Below are positions 9,149 through 17,804 of a stretch of DNA of 64,000 bases, piece after piece (positions within the stretch are counted from its first letter, which is position 1; every line of letters starts with the position of its first letter). Source of the DNA: Candidatus Chloroploca mongolica (GTDB taxonomy: Bacteria; Chloroflexota; Chloroflexia; Chloroflexales; Chloroflexaceae); contig NZ_SIJK02000021.1 in NCBI RefSeq assembly GCF_004762035.2, positions 37,203-101,202 on the forward strand. The letters are read 5' to 3'. Both the position numbers and the translations under genes were made by a program. The notes beneath the pieces are model-generated. The model did no database searches. It was not told the origin of the DNA and saw only the letters and a program-made list of their open reading frames with translations.

Positions 9149-12052
9149 ATGATGTACTGGCTTCCTCGTCTGCTCAGTTTCCTGAGCATGCTCCTGCTCA
9201 TTGGCCTGGTGACCCACGAGGTTGAGGCCACCGTTCCAGCGACTGGTGAACCTGGTCGCCCCGATCATGCGGTGCTGATACCTACCGGTGCCGAGGCTGT
9301 CGCTGGTGCGGGAACCCTCACCAGTGTTGGCGATGCCTACCTCTCGGCGGCTACGGCAACGCCCCATCCTTTTACCTATCTCCTGGTACGCTGGGAAGCG
9401 GTTGTCCCTCTTGGGGCGGCCTTGCGGCTCGAAATCCGGGCGAGCAGCGATGGGCGTACCTGGACTGATTGGGGCATGGTCGAAGAGAACCCAGAACTTT
9501 GGATGCCCGAGGATGGCGCGGGTGTCTACTGGAGTGAAGCGATCTATGCTGGTGAGGCACGCCGGTTCTGGCAGGTGCGAGCCTTGCGTGATCCAGCAAC
9601 CGATGGATCCTTGCCGGAACTTCAACGGATCGAGGTCAATAGTATTGATGCCCGCTTTGGCCCTACCGATCCATTGCCCTCCTTTGATTCAGATCAGCCA
9701 GGTCTGACCGGCCTGGCGCGACCACCAGTGGTGACGCGCACGGGTTGGGGCAACCCTGATGGTCAAGGCAGTCGAGCAACCCCGGTCTATTATCCGGTCA
9801 AGCACATGATCGTCCATCATACCGCCGACGCGAATAGCCTCGGCGGGAGCCAGCAGGTCTGGGCGGATCGCGTGCGGGCCATCTGGTCATTCCACACCTT
9901 CACCAGAGGATGGGGCGATATTGGCTACAACTTCCTGATCGATCCCAACGGCGTTATCTATGAAGGACGGGCTGGCGGTGATAATGCGGTTGGGTTCCAC
10001 GATACCGCCAACTATGGCTCGATGGGCGTATCGGTCATCGGCACTTACGCGACGGTCAATCCGCCTGCACCTGCGGTCGATAGTCTGGTTGAGTTGTTGG
10101 CCTGGAAAGCCGATCAAAAGGGCATCGACCCGCTCGGGCGGGCGTTTTATTATGGCTGTTCCCGCAGCGCTTTTTGCAATCCATTCAATCCAGGGGCGAT
10201 CATAGAAAATATCGCCGGCCATCGCCAGGTGACCCCGGGCCATACCACGTGCCCTGGTGACCGCTTTATGGAGATGTTGCCCGGCATTCGGTGGCGGATC
10301 CACGAACGTCTCCAGGGCATCGTGAGTGATCCGCTATTGATTGATGAGCGCGATAGCGGTTTTACCCGCAGCAATGCCAACTGGTATGAGGCAGCGTGCG
10401 GCTATGGGGGCACCACGCTCTACACCTTTGCCACTGACAATCCTGCCGAAAGCACAAATAATGGGCGCTGGCAGCCAACGATCAGCCAGGCCGGCAACTA
10501 CCAGGTACTGGTTCATATTCCCCAGGGCTGTAGCCTTGGTCATGCAACCAATCGGGCAACCTATCGCATCACGAGTGCCGACGGCACACAAGAGGTGACG
10601 ATCAGCCACAATACCCGCGATGAATGGGTGGCCTTGGGGAGTTTCCGTTTCAATGCAGGCCAGGCCGGTTTTGTCGAACTCAACGATCTGACGGGCGAAC
10701 CACTGAGCGAGCAACGCCTGATCTTCTTTGATAGCATGCATTTTGTCTTTGAAAATGACGCAACCGCACGCCTCGATCTGCTTGACGTGCGCTACGACCG
10801 GCAAGAAGTGAGCGCAGGCGAGTTGTTGAAGGTCACATTCACCGTCAAAAATAGCGGGAGCCTGACAATTGAAAGCCAGGCCCCCGAAGCGAGTCGCAAC
10901 AGCGCGTCCCCCAGTGGCTTTGACCTCGACAATAGTTATGTCTATGACGAAGGCGAATGTTTCCAGGGCAACGAGTGGCAGAGCTATCCGGCCTTTCCCA
11001 AAGAGGCGGGGCGTTTTCGGGTCGTGCTCGGGCCAGTTGAAGCCGGGCGCCAGCCGACCTGTGCAGGCGAAACTGGTGGATACCCGTGGCGCTGGGGGCT
11101 GAATGGGTCGCTTGCGCCTGGCGAGACCCGCGAGATCGTCGGCTACATACGGCTCCGTACGCCTGGGCAGTTCACCCTCCAGGCGGGGGCAATCCACGAA
11201 TATGTGGGGTATATGGCGCGTTCGCTGGCCCCAACGACCATCACAGTACACCCCGAACGCCAGATGCCTGCCCCGGCGGCCTATACTGACGCGCTCGGCC
11301 CCAAAGCCCATGTCTATCGGCTCGGGTTTGTGCCTGATAACCTGCTGGCGCGCACGGTCGATCCAACGGCCATCCCGCGTGGCACCTATATGGGCAGTTT
11401 TGCCTGGGATGGGACAACGCTTGACTGGGGCGAAGGCGGGCCACTGCCCGAGGTGTCTGAACTGACCGACTATTTTCTGGTGGAACAGACCCGCTCAATC
11501 GTCGTCGCTCAGGCTGGCGAATACATCTTCCGCCTGACCAGCGATGATGGGGCGTGGCTCTGGCTCAACGGACGCCTCGTGGTGAGCAACCCCGGGTTGC
11601 AACCAACCAGATCGGTCATTGGCTCGATCTATCTTGAAGCAGGCCGTCACGTGCTCGCCTTCAAAATGTTTGAACGGAGTGGAGAGGCCACCGCTGGTTA
11701 TGATCTCCTTGCGCCCGGAGCCTCTGATTTTAGCACGGTGATTGATGGCTTGCTGATCAACCCTCAGGGACGACTGGGGAATAGCTTTCATCGTCTCGAT
11801 GGGATGCACCTGGTGGCCGACGATCTGGGGGGCGCTGGGGTCGCCAGAGTAGAGGTATCAATCAATGATGAGGCATGGCAAACCTACGAAGGCAGCGCGG
11901 TTATGCTCGACGGCTTTGGCCTTGGCACGCACACAATCCGCTACACGGCCTTTGACAGCCTTGGCAATCAGTCGGAAGAACGGGTGATGGTCGTGAGCAT
12001 TGACCCAGAGCGGCAGATCGAACAGGTCTTCTTGCCGTTGGTTCGGCGTTGA
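9149..12052 (+). CDS. Secreted PGRP-type N-acetylmuramoyl-L-alanine amidase with accessory domains
   Basis: 967 residues from ATG 9149, which has GAGGT upstream and opens a clear Sec signal peptide (MMYWLPRLLSFLSMLLLIGL); the frame stays open further upstream but that extension is not protein-like. A discoidin-like N-terminal region precedes an amidase/PGRP domain with VHHTAD, GYNFLIDPNGVIYEGR and GHRQVTPGHTTCPGD, supplying the His/His/Cys zinc ligands. Then come a golvesin-like domain (WYEAACGYGG..DSMHFVFE), a CARDB-like NEW region, and a PA14-like domain (LTSDDGAWLWLNGRLV). The chain ends in VFLPLVRR, a tail shared with other exported proteins here. It probably trims peptidoglycan during envelope remodelling. 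Confidence 0.88.
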   Translation: MMYWLPRLLSFLSMLLLIGLVTHEVEATVPATGEPGRPDHAVLIPTGAEAVAGAGTLTSVGDAYLSAATATPHPFTYLLVRWEAVVPLGAALRLEIRASSDGRTWTDWGMVEENPELWMPEDGAGVYWSEAIYAGEARRFWQVRALRDPATDGSLPELQRIEVNSIDARFGPTDPLPSFDSDQPGLTGLARPPVVTRTGWGNPDGQGSRATPVYYPVKHMIVHHTADANSLGGSQQVWADRVRAIWSFHTFTRGWGDIGYNFLIDPNGVIYEGRAGGDNAVGFHDTANYGSMGVSVIGTYATVNPPAPAVDSLVELLAWKADQKGIDPLGRAFYYGCSRSAFCNPFNPGAIIENIAGHRQVTPGHTTCPGDRFMEMLPGIRWRIHERLQGIVSDPLLIDERDSGFTRSNANWYEAACGYGGTTLYTFATDNPAESTNNGRWQPTISQAGNYQVLVHIPQGCSLGHATNRATYRITSADGTQEVTISHNTRDEWVALGSFRFNAGQAGFVELNDLTGEPLSEQRLIFFDSMHFVFENDATARLDLLDVRYDRQEVSAGELLKVTFTVKNSGSLTIESQAPEASRNSASPSGFDLDNSYVYDEGECFQGNEWQSYPAFPKEAGRFRVVLGPVEAGRQPTCAGETGGYPWRWGLNGSLAPGETREIVGYIRLRTPGQFTLQAGAIHEYVGYMARSLAPTTITVHPERQMPAPAAYTDALGPKAHVYRLGFVPDNLLARTVDPTAIPRGTYMGSFAWDGTTLDWGEGGPLPEVSELTDYFLVEQTRSIVVAQAGEYIFRLTSDDGAWLWLNGRLVVSNPGLQPTRSVIGSIYLEAGRHVLAFKMFERSGEATAGYDLLAPGASDFSTVIDGLLINPQGRLGNSFHRLDGMHLVADDLGGAGVARVEVSINDEAWQTYEGSAVMLDGFGLGTHTIRYTAFDSLGNQSEERVMVVSIDPERQIEQVFLPLVRR

Positions 12053-12097
12053 ACATGCGATAGAGAGGGCACGTGTAGGCTTCTCACGCTTCATGTT

Positions 12098-12154
12098 TTG
12101 ACGCAAAGACGCAAAGGCGCAAAGATCGAACAACCCTTTGCGTCTTTGCGTCAA
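12098..12154. terminator. Bidirectional hairpin between convergent amidase and oleD
   Basis: Two perfect 20-bp arms (TTGACGCAAAGACGCAAAGG and its complement) separated by 17 bases. It belongs to the dispersed GACGCAAAGGCGC repeat family and lies exactly between two converging genes. Confidence 0.65.
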
Positions 12155-12167
12155 CACGGGTCAACCT

Positions 12168-13169
12168 TCAAGCATGGTCGTGTTTGCCGAGCGCGGCCAG
12201 CGTCCTACGCAAGCCTTCGGGAGTAGTAATCCGCGGGCTATAGCCAAAGTCGCGCTTGGCTGCCGAGTGGTCAAACCAGTGGCTGATGCCCATCTGGTTG
12301 ACGGTAAAACGGGTCAGTGGCGGTTCGCGGGTGATGCCGAGGCCCCGATAGACCGCTTCGATGCCGGTGGTGAGGCGCAGCGCCGTGCGTAACGAGATGG
12401 AGCGGCGGACTGGCTTGTAGCCTGCGCCAGTAATCACTTCGTTGATGAAGTCCCAGAGGTTCACTGGTTGTTCTTGACCAATGAAATAGGGGCGACCCCG
12501 GAGCGGCGAGCGTTCACTCAGAGCATCGGCGGCTTGCAGATGCGCCTCGGCGGCATTCTCGACATAGGTAATATCGGCGAGATTGGTGCCATCACCAATC
12601 TGGATCAGGCGACCGCTGCGCGCACGGGCAATGAGGCGCGGAAAGATATGCGGATCGCGTGGCCCCCAGATAAGGTGGGGCCGAATGGCAACCGTCGCAA
12701 GCTCACTGCGGCTCAAGACAAAACGCTCGGCAAGGGCTTTGGTCGCCGGATAGGGTGCAAGATAGCGCTCGGGATAGGGCGTGCTCTCATCGGCACCTTC
12801 GAGATCGGTTTCGCCGATCACCACCGATGGGGACGAAGTATAGACAAACCGTGGCACACCTGCCCGCTCGGCAGCGCGTACCAACCGCTGGGTTGCCGTC
12901 ACATTATTCACATAGAACTGATCAAACGTGCCCCAGACGCTTGCCTTAGCAGCGACATGGAAGACAACTTCAACGCCTTGCAGCGCTTTCGCAAGAGGCA
13001 GCGCCACATCAGGGCTACTCAGATCAGCACGAACACACGCAACCCCAAGCGCCTCGAGTTCAGGGTACGGGTTACGCCCAAGCACACGGACACGGTCACC
13101 GCGTGCGAGCAACTGTTCAACGATGTAACGGCCAAGAAAACCATTGCCACCAGTGACAAGTGTTAGCAT
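12168..13169 (-). CDS. oleD: OleD-type NAD(P)-dependent reductase
   Basis: 333-residue extended short-chain dehydrogenase: Rossmann motif TGGNGFLGRYIV at the N terminus, catalytic Tyr-x-x-x-Lys in YPATK near residue 147, and the 3-beta-hydroxysteroid-dehydrogenase-like C-terminal part. In long-chain olefin synthesis OleD reduces the 2-alkyl-3-keto acid made by OleA to the 2-alkyl-3-hydroxy acid. Assignment rests on the adjoining OleC and OleB homologues, since the family alone is broad. A start at 13169 is supported by GGAGCA upstream. It follows oleC by 166 bp containing a REP-like hairpin. Confidence 0.82.
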   Translation of the reverse strand: MLTLVTGGNGFLGRYIVEQLLARGDRVRVLGRNPYPELEALGVACVRADLSSPDVALPLAKALQGVEVVFHVAAKASVWGTFDQFYVNNVTATQRLVRAAERAGVPRFVYTSSPSVVIGETDLEGADESTPYPERYLAPYPATKALAERFVLSRSELATVAIRPHLIWGPRDPHIFPRLIARARSGRLIQIGDGTNLADITYVENAAEAHLQAADALSERSPLRGRPYFIGQEQPVNLWDFINEVITGAGYKPVRRSISLRTALRLTTGIEAVYRGLGITREPPLTRFTVNQMGISHWFDHSAAKRDFGYSPRITTPEGLRRTLAALGKHDHA

Positions 13170-13234
13170 CTATTGCTCCGCAGCATTCAAATCGGGCTTG
13201 CGCCAAAAGAAGTCAATTTGTGAGGGCCTGGGTG

Positions 13235-13307
<73 letters not shown>

Positions 13308-13335
13308 AACCCATCACCTGAAGATGGACGAAGTA

Positions 13336-15138
13336 CTAGCCATCTTCTTCTGCTTCCTCCGCAACATGAGGAGTCTGGAGACTCTGGGCGAGCGGCATCG
13401 TTGAGCCAGCCGGGATGCCAGGTTGACTGAGTGCCCAGACAGCGAGTTGTTCACGGAAGATTTTGGCATTGTGACGAATATCAACCGGGAACGATGGATG
13501 GAGAAGAAACGTCATGATCCCCGACGTCATTGGATAACGGCCACCAAGCTCCTGGAGCTCGTGCAGCAACGCTGCTCCGGCACTGCGATCGCGCAGCAGA
13601 GAGCGGTCTTTTGGCTCGACAATCACAACCGGCTCTTGATAACCAGCAGGGCCAACGCCAACGAGGGCGCTCCGCGCCACAGCGGGATGCTGGTTAAAGA
13701 TCAGTTCGATCGGTTCGGTGTAAAGGGTCCCGTGCAAGCGTCCGGTCTCGACCCGATGGCTCTTGCGGCCATAGAACCAGACCCGGCCCTCGTCATCCAG
13801 ATAGCCGAGGTCGCCCATCCGGTGCCAGACCTGATCGCCTTCGTGGATCTTGGCTTGCGCGGTTGACGTCGGGCGACTGATATAGGTTTTGGTCACCGAG
13901 GGGCCTTTGACCACCAACTCACCGATCTGATGGGCGGGCAAGGCAAGGGCTTCATCCCAATGTTCAATTGGCTCATCGCTGACCGGAATAATGCGCAGCG
14001 TCACCTCGGGGGCCGGGAAGCCGACACAGGTACCGGCAGTCGGATCGGCCCCCCGCGCAGCAATCGCCGCGAGCACCTCACGCCCACTGATCGACGTAAT
14101 CGGCAAGGCCTCGGTCGCACCATAGGGCGTATGGGTATCGCTAGTCTCGTCCAGGATCTGACGGAAGCGCTCGTGAAGATCCGCCGGCACGGGCGCACCG
14201 GCCATCAACACACGCCGTAGACCAGGCAATTTCACCTGATGTTCCAGACAATAGGCCGTCACCTTGCGCCAGATCGCGGGCGAACCAAAGGTCGAGGTCA
14301 CCTTCTGATCCTGCATAAAGGCAATCACAGCCGCAGGATCGCAACTGGCGGGGCGGGTGGGATCAATCGGCGGGATAGCCGAGGTACACCCGAGAGCCAC
14401 ATTGAAGAGCGAGAAGAGCGGAAACGCCGGCATTTCAACTTCACCTGGTTCGAGATGAAAGAGCGCCCGCAACAGCCGCACCTGGGCCTCAAACATCCCG
14501 TGCTCATAGAGCACCCCCTTGGGGACACCGGTGCTGCCGGTGGTAAAGATGATCGCTGCTGGCTCGTCAGGCGAGACCTGGGCCAAAGCAAAGGGCGCAT
14601 TGAGCGGCACACTCAGATCGGCGAGGTTGAGATCACCAAGGGGCGTAAAACGCGAACCAACGGTGATACTGCGTTGCACGGTCCGAAACGCACCAGGAAA
14701 GAGGAGCCGCGCCAATTGCGCCCGCGCCACCCCGATCATCGCCTCGGGGGTACACTCCTTGATGCACTGGATCAAATTCCGTCGCCCCATCGCGGGATCG
14801 ATGAGGATCGGCACCGCCCCGACCTTCATCAACGCAAAGGTGAGACTGATCAACGGCAGACCGGCAGGAACCATCGACAAGACCCGAGTACCCCGTTCGA
14901 TCCCAAGCGCACTCAACCCCCAGGCATAGCGGTCGCTCACCAGGTTTAACTCGGCGAAACTCAAGCGCCGATAGACCGTCTGCCCGGCGCGATTTTGCCC
15001 ATCGCCCATCACAATCGCCGTCTGCTCGGGGCGTTCGCGGGCCATCAAGGGAAGATAGCGTGCAATATTTGCCCCTGGAGGGGCTGAACCATAGAAGGAG
15101 TCGTCGTGGATTGTGCGATCAGAAGACGCATCTGTCAT
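13336..15138 (-). CDS. oleC: OleC beta-lactone synthetase / acyl-AMP-ligase family
   Basis: 600 residues from ATG 15138 (AAGGA seven bases upstream); the frame is open further into oleB but that extension has no ribosome-binding site. The ANL-superfamily P-loop IIFTTGSTGVPKGVLYEHG, the TPYGATEALP motif and the MGDLGYLDDEGRVWFYGRKSHRVET segment are clear. OleC activates the 2-alkyl-3-hydroxy acid with ATP and closes it to a cis beta-lactone. The gene begins 19 bp after oleB stops. The family match plus the gene context make OleC much more likely than a general acyl-CoA synthetase. The C terminus is an acidic tail (EEAEEDG). Confidence 0.87.
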   Translation of the reverse strand: MTDASSDRTIHDDSFYGSAPPGANIARYLPLMARERPEQTAIVMGDGQNRAGQTVYRRLSFAELNLVSDRYAWGLSALGIERGTRVLSMVPAGLPLISLTFALMKVGAVPILIDPAMGRRNLIQCIKECTPEAMIGVARAQLARLLFPGAFRTVQRSITVGSRFTPLGDLNLADLSVPLNAPFALAQVSPDEPAAIIFTTGSTGVPKGVLYEHGMFEAQVRLLRALFHLEPGEVEMPAFPLFSLFNVALGCTSAIPPIDPTRPASCDPAAVIAFMQDQKVTSTFGSPAIWRKVTAYCLEHQVKLPGLRRVLMAGAPVPADLHERFRQILDETSDTHTPYGATEALPITSISGREVLAAIAARGADPTAGTCVGFPAPEVTLRIIPVSDEPIEHWDEALALPAHQIGELVVKGPSVTKTYISRPTSTAQAKIHEGDQVWHRMGDLGYLDDEGRVWFYGRKSHRVETGRLHGTLYTEPIELIFNQHPAVARSALVGVGPAGYQEPVVIVEPKDRSLLRDRSAGAALLHELQELGGRYPMTSGIMTFLLHPSFPVDIRHNAKIFREQLAVWALSQPGIPAGSTMPLAQSLQTPHVAEEAEEDG

Positions 15139-15157
15139 CAACATTTCCTTTGAAGAG

Positions 15158-16060
15158 TTATTGAGGATAATCCTCCCCAAAAAACCGTACGACACGCGGC
15201 ACAATCTCTTCGTGCGCATCTTCAAGCACATAGTGTCCGGCGTCATCAAAACGGACAACTGATGCCGCAGGGAAGCGCTCGAGCCAACCGGCGAGAAAAT
15301 AGTCCGAGAAGCACCAATCTTTGCCACCCCAAAAGATCTGCATCGGCTTGTCGCGCACATTGACCAGATCGCGGTCAATGCCATCAACAACCGCCCAGGT
15401 AGGATGGCGCGGTGACATCGGAATATCGCGGACAAAGCGCTGGATAGCGACCCGATTCTCCCACGAATTGTAGGGGAAGAGGTAGCCCTGGCGCACCTCG
15501 GGTGACATCGGACGTTCGACGGCCATCACCGTCGCGGCGCCGGCGAACCCATTGAGGCCACGTACCGCCAGATCGCCAAAAATGGGGTATCGGCAGACCG
15601 CGATGCGGAATGGCAGGCGGGGCGAGAGAAAAGCTGCCGTATTGAGCACCACAATGCGGCGCACTTGGTCAGCAAAACGGGTAGCCCAACCCATCCCTAT
15701 CGCACCGCCCCAATCGTGGACAACGAGATCGAGCGGCCCAAGGTCAAGATGTTCCATCAGACGCGTCAGGTTGCCAAGATGATTCTGGAGCGTATAGGCA
15801 TAGGTCTGGGGCTTATCGGAAAGCCCGCAGCCCATATGGTCAGGCACAATGACCCGATGCGTAGGGCTGAGCGCAGCAATCAGATGGCGATAATAAAACG
15901 ACCAGGTCGGATTGCCGTGAACCATCAGCACCGGGGGGCCAGAACCCTCATCAACATAGCTGATGGTACCACCGGGAACCGCCAGACGGCGCGTTTGAAA
16001 CGGGTAGAGGCCGCGAAGAGGCGCAAGGTGGTCGGTACCAGAGAGCATTGTCTCGTGCAT
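15158..16060 (-). CDS. oleB: OleB-type alpha/beta hydrolase, beta-lactone decarboxylase
   Basis: 300 residues in the haloalkane-dehalogenase subgroup: oxyanion motif VHGNPTWSFYYRHL, nucleophile elbow VVHDWGGAIGM with Asp rather than Ser, and the late His in DAGHYVLEDAHEE. OleB homologues decarboxylate the beta-lactone to a cis-olefin. It is the first gene of the oleB-oleC-oleD unit; the condensing enzyme OleA is not in the window. Chloroflexus is known to make C31 polyenes and to carry ole genes, so the assignment fits. Start could also be the ATG at 16048. An extended -10 lies about 37 bases upstream. Confidence 0.85.
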   Translation of the reverse strand: MHETMLSGTDHLAPLRGLYPFQTRRLAVPGGTISYVDEGSGPPVLMVHGNPTWSFYYRHLIAALSPTHRVIVPDHMGCGLSDKPQTYAYTLQNHLGNLTRLMEHLDLGPLDLVVHDWGGAIGMGWATRFADQVRRIVVLNTAAFLSPRLPFRIAVCRYPIFGDLAVRGLNGFAGAATVMAVERPMSPEVRQGYLFPYNSWENRVAIQRFVRDIPMSPRHPTWAVVDGIDRDLVNVRDKPMQIFWGGKDWCFSDYFLAGWLERFPAASVVRFDDAGHYVLEDAHEEIVPRVVRFFGEDYPQ

Positions 16061-16096
16061 ACAACTATCCCATAAGGTAGATCATTCGTAAGACGT

Positions 16097-16105
16097 AGTA
16101 TAGCA
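16097..16105 (-). promoter_or_regulatory. Extended -10 promoter of the ole operon
   Basis: Minus strand reads TGCTATACT, a TGN-extended -10, placing transcription start near 16090, about 30 bases before oleB. Confidence 0.5.
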
Positions 16106-16141
16106 TAGGCAGGGCATGAGCAACGCCGACCCGACCGATGC

Positions 16142-16202
16142 GCCAAGGGCTACGCTGAAAATGGGGGAACGTGGTTCCCCCATTTTCAGCGTAGCCCTTG
16201 GC
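16142..16202. other. Perfect 29-bp inverted repeat between divergent oleB and the radical SAM gene
   Basis: Arms 16142-16170 and 16174-16202 are exactly complementary with a 3-base loop (GTG). It contains AAAATGGGGGAAC/GTTCCCCCATTTT. It lies upstream of both divergent genes, where a terminator would not be needed, so it could be an insulator, a regulatory site, or a mobile REP-like unit. Confidence 0.75.
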
Positions 16203-16218
16203 AGTCATGCTCACAGTC

Positions 16219-16247
16219 TTGACAAGAGCTATAAAGAGTCGTAGGAT
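16219..16247 (+). promoter_or_regulatory. Sigma-70 type promoter of the radical SAM / peptide unit
   Basis: TTGACA (16219-16224), 17-base spacer, TAGGAT (16242-16247). Transcription would begin near 16254, about 64 bases before the start codon. Confidence 0.6.
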
Positions 16248-16317
16248 AAAATCATCATGAAATCTGGCTTCAAGTTTGAAGCAGATCTCAGGTTCTTCAG
16301 TGCGTGTGGGAGGGCTT

Positions 16318-17472
16318 ATGATTGCTCAAGCCGTTGTCTACCGCATTTATGGTGATGCGCTTGCCGTCCTGATGAATGTCAAGACCAGGCAGGTGGCCGT
16401 GCTCCAAGGGCCGTCCCTCCAGTTCTGGAAAGAGTGCGTGCAGGCGGACGAACCGGATCGTCACCATCCCCTCTATGCTCGCCTGCAAAACCTTGGTATG
16501 CTTGGCGAGCCTGCCGAACTCCCTCCGTCAAGGCCCCACGCCAACACCCGCGACGAGCATGCACACACCATTGATATCGGTGCCTTGCATCTCTGGGCGT
16601 TCAAGAACCATATCCCGCTGAGCGGCCACTTCGAACTGACCTCGCGCTGCAATTTGCGGTGTCGCCATTGTTACGGTCTTTTCGAGACCAAACAGGATAC
16701 GCTCAGCACAGAACAGGTGTGCCGTATTCTTGATGACCTCCGCGACAATGGGACACTGGGCTTGGTGCTGACCGGTGGAGAACTCTTCTTTCGCAAGGAT
16801 ATCCTTGATCTGCTGCGCTACCTGGAGGCGCAGAAGTTTGTGGTGCGGATCAATTCGAATGGTACACTGATCGACGAAACGGTCGTGCGTGCCCTACAGG
16901 AACTAAGCAATATCTACCGCATTCATATCAGCCTCTACAGTTCCGAGCCAGAAATCCACGATCAGATCACCAATGCGCCGGGATCTTATCACAAAACACT
17001 GCACGCGCTGCATCTCTTGCGCGCAGCAGGCTTCGATCTGCGCATCAATTGTTCGGTGATGAAGGCAAATTACGCGACGTACCACAAGGTGCGCGACGAA
17101 ATCGGTGATCCGCTGGGGATACCGGTTCACTTTGATACCGAGATCTTTCCCCGGGATGACGGCGGGACGGACAATCTCGTTGAGCGGCTTGATGCGGCGC
17201 AGTTACAGCAGTATATGCGTGCGCAGACGCGACCGAACGCGGCAGCACCCAAGCCAAAGCTCTGCCGAGCAGGGTTCTCCTTTTTCTCGATCTGCGAAGA
17301 TGGTCGCCTGCTTCCCTGTTTGAAGATGAAGCGACTGTCGCGCTATCCGCTTGGTCGCCTGACCGAGCACTCGTTCGGTGAGATCTGGCAGGGCTCACAA
17401 GCAGTGCTTACCCTGCGTGAGCACATCAATCACCAACTCGACGCGTGTGATCTGTGTGAGCTCGCCATCTGA
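16318..17472 (+). CDS. Radical SAM/SPASM peptide-modifying enzyme
   Basis: 384 residues from ATG 16318, preceded by GGGAGGG; a TTG at 16276 is in frame but has no ribosome-binding site. Residues 1-65 look like a PqqD-type recognition domain (VLMNVKTRQVAVL, then a helix ending LYARLQNLGML). The radical SAM site is C111-x3-C115-x2-C118 in CNLRCRHCYG, followed by VLTGGELFFRKD. The C terminus has the SPASM-type spacing CRAGFSFFSICEDGRLLPC..GRLTEHSFGEIWQ..CDLCELAI for auxiliary iron-sulfur clusters. Such enzymes install crosslinks on ribosomally made peptides. The gene ends 24 bp before a 70-residue ORF, the likely substrate. It does not match any well known class such as PqqE or SCIFF closely enough to name. 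Confidence 0.85.
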   Translation: MIAQAVVYRIYGDALAVLMNVKTRQVAVLQGPSLQFWKECVQADEPDRHHPLYARLQNLGMLGEPAELPPSRPHANTRDEHAHTIDIGALHLWAFKNHIPLSGHFELTSRCNLRCRHCYGLFETKQDTLSTEQVCRILDDLRDNGTLGLVLTGGELFFRKDILDLLRYLEAQKFVVRINSNGTLIDETVVRALQELSNIYRIHISLYSSEPEIHDQITNAPGSYHKTLHALHLLRAAGFDLRINCSVMKANYATYHKVRDEIGDPLGIPVHFDTEIFPRDDGGTDNLVERLDAAQLQQYMRAQTRPNAAAPKPKLCRAGFSFFSICEDGRLLPCLKMKRLSRYPLGRLTEHSFGEIWQGSQAVLTLREHINHQLDACDLCELAI

Positions 17473-17496
17473 GATTACGCCAGTTAGGAGAATACG

Positions 17497-17709
17497 ATGT
17501 ATGTGCAGACAACGATCACGCATAGCCTCGAAGCGGTTCTGCGTGAGTTAGACCAGCCAGCGCTGCCCGACAAGGATGGCATCATCGTATCAACGATGCA
17601 TGACAAATTCTTCAAGGGCGGGGGGTGTGAGCACCACCGACTGGCCGAGGATGGCACCATCGAAAATGAGCCAGCTGTGACCAACATTGCGGTGTGCATG
17701 CACGCATAG
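17497..17709 (+). CDS. Candidate radical-SAM-modified (RiPP) precursor peptide
   Basis: 70 residues with a strong ribosome-binding site (TTAGGAG, 6 bases before ATG), directly downstream of the radical SAM/SPASM gene and followed by a terminator hairpin. Residues 8-25 form a likely helical leader (HSLEAVLRELDQPALPD). The second half carries KFFKGGGC44EHHR and ends AVC67MHA: a Gly-rich stretch, two Cys, several His, plausible for crosslinking. No transporter or protease gene is adjacent. No family is recognised; the precursor role is inferred from size, position and the enzyme type. It could instead be an unrelated small protein. Confidence 0.65.
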   Translation: MYVQTTITHSLEAVLRELDQPALPDKDGIIVSTMHDKFFKGGGCEHHRLAEDGTIENEPAVTNIAVCMHA

Positions 17710-17744
17710 CTGACCGAGTTGGAGGGTTCTGGGAGGGATCTCCC

Positions 17745-17795
17745 ACCTCCTGAGCCTGGCTTTAGGCTGTGAACCATTTACCAGGCTCAGGAGGT
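17745..17795. terminator. Terminator hairpin between the peptide gene and the amylopullulanase
   Basis: Perfect 15-bp arms ACCTCCTGAGCCTGG (17745-17759) and complement (17781-17795) with a 21-base loop, between converging genes. No long T-run follows. Confidence 0.6.
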
Positions 17796-17804
17796 TGGGT
17801 GCGT

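Noticed and set aside
10334..11311. 325-codon minus-strand frame opposite the amidase
   Set aside because: Shadow frame; the plus strand carries the clear domain motifs.
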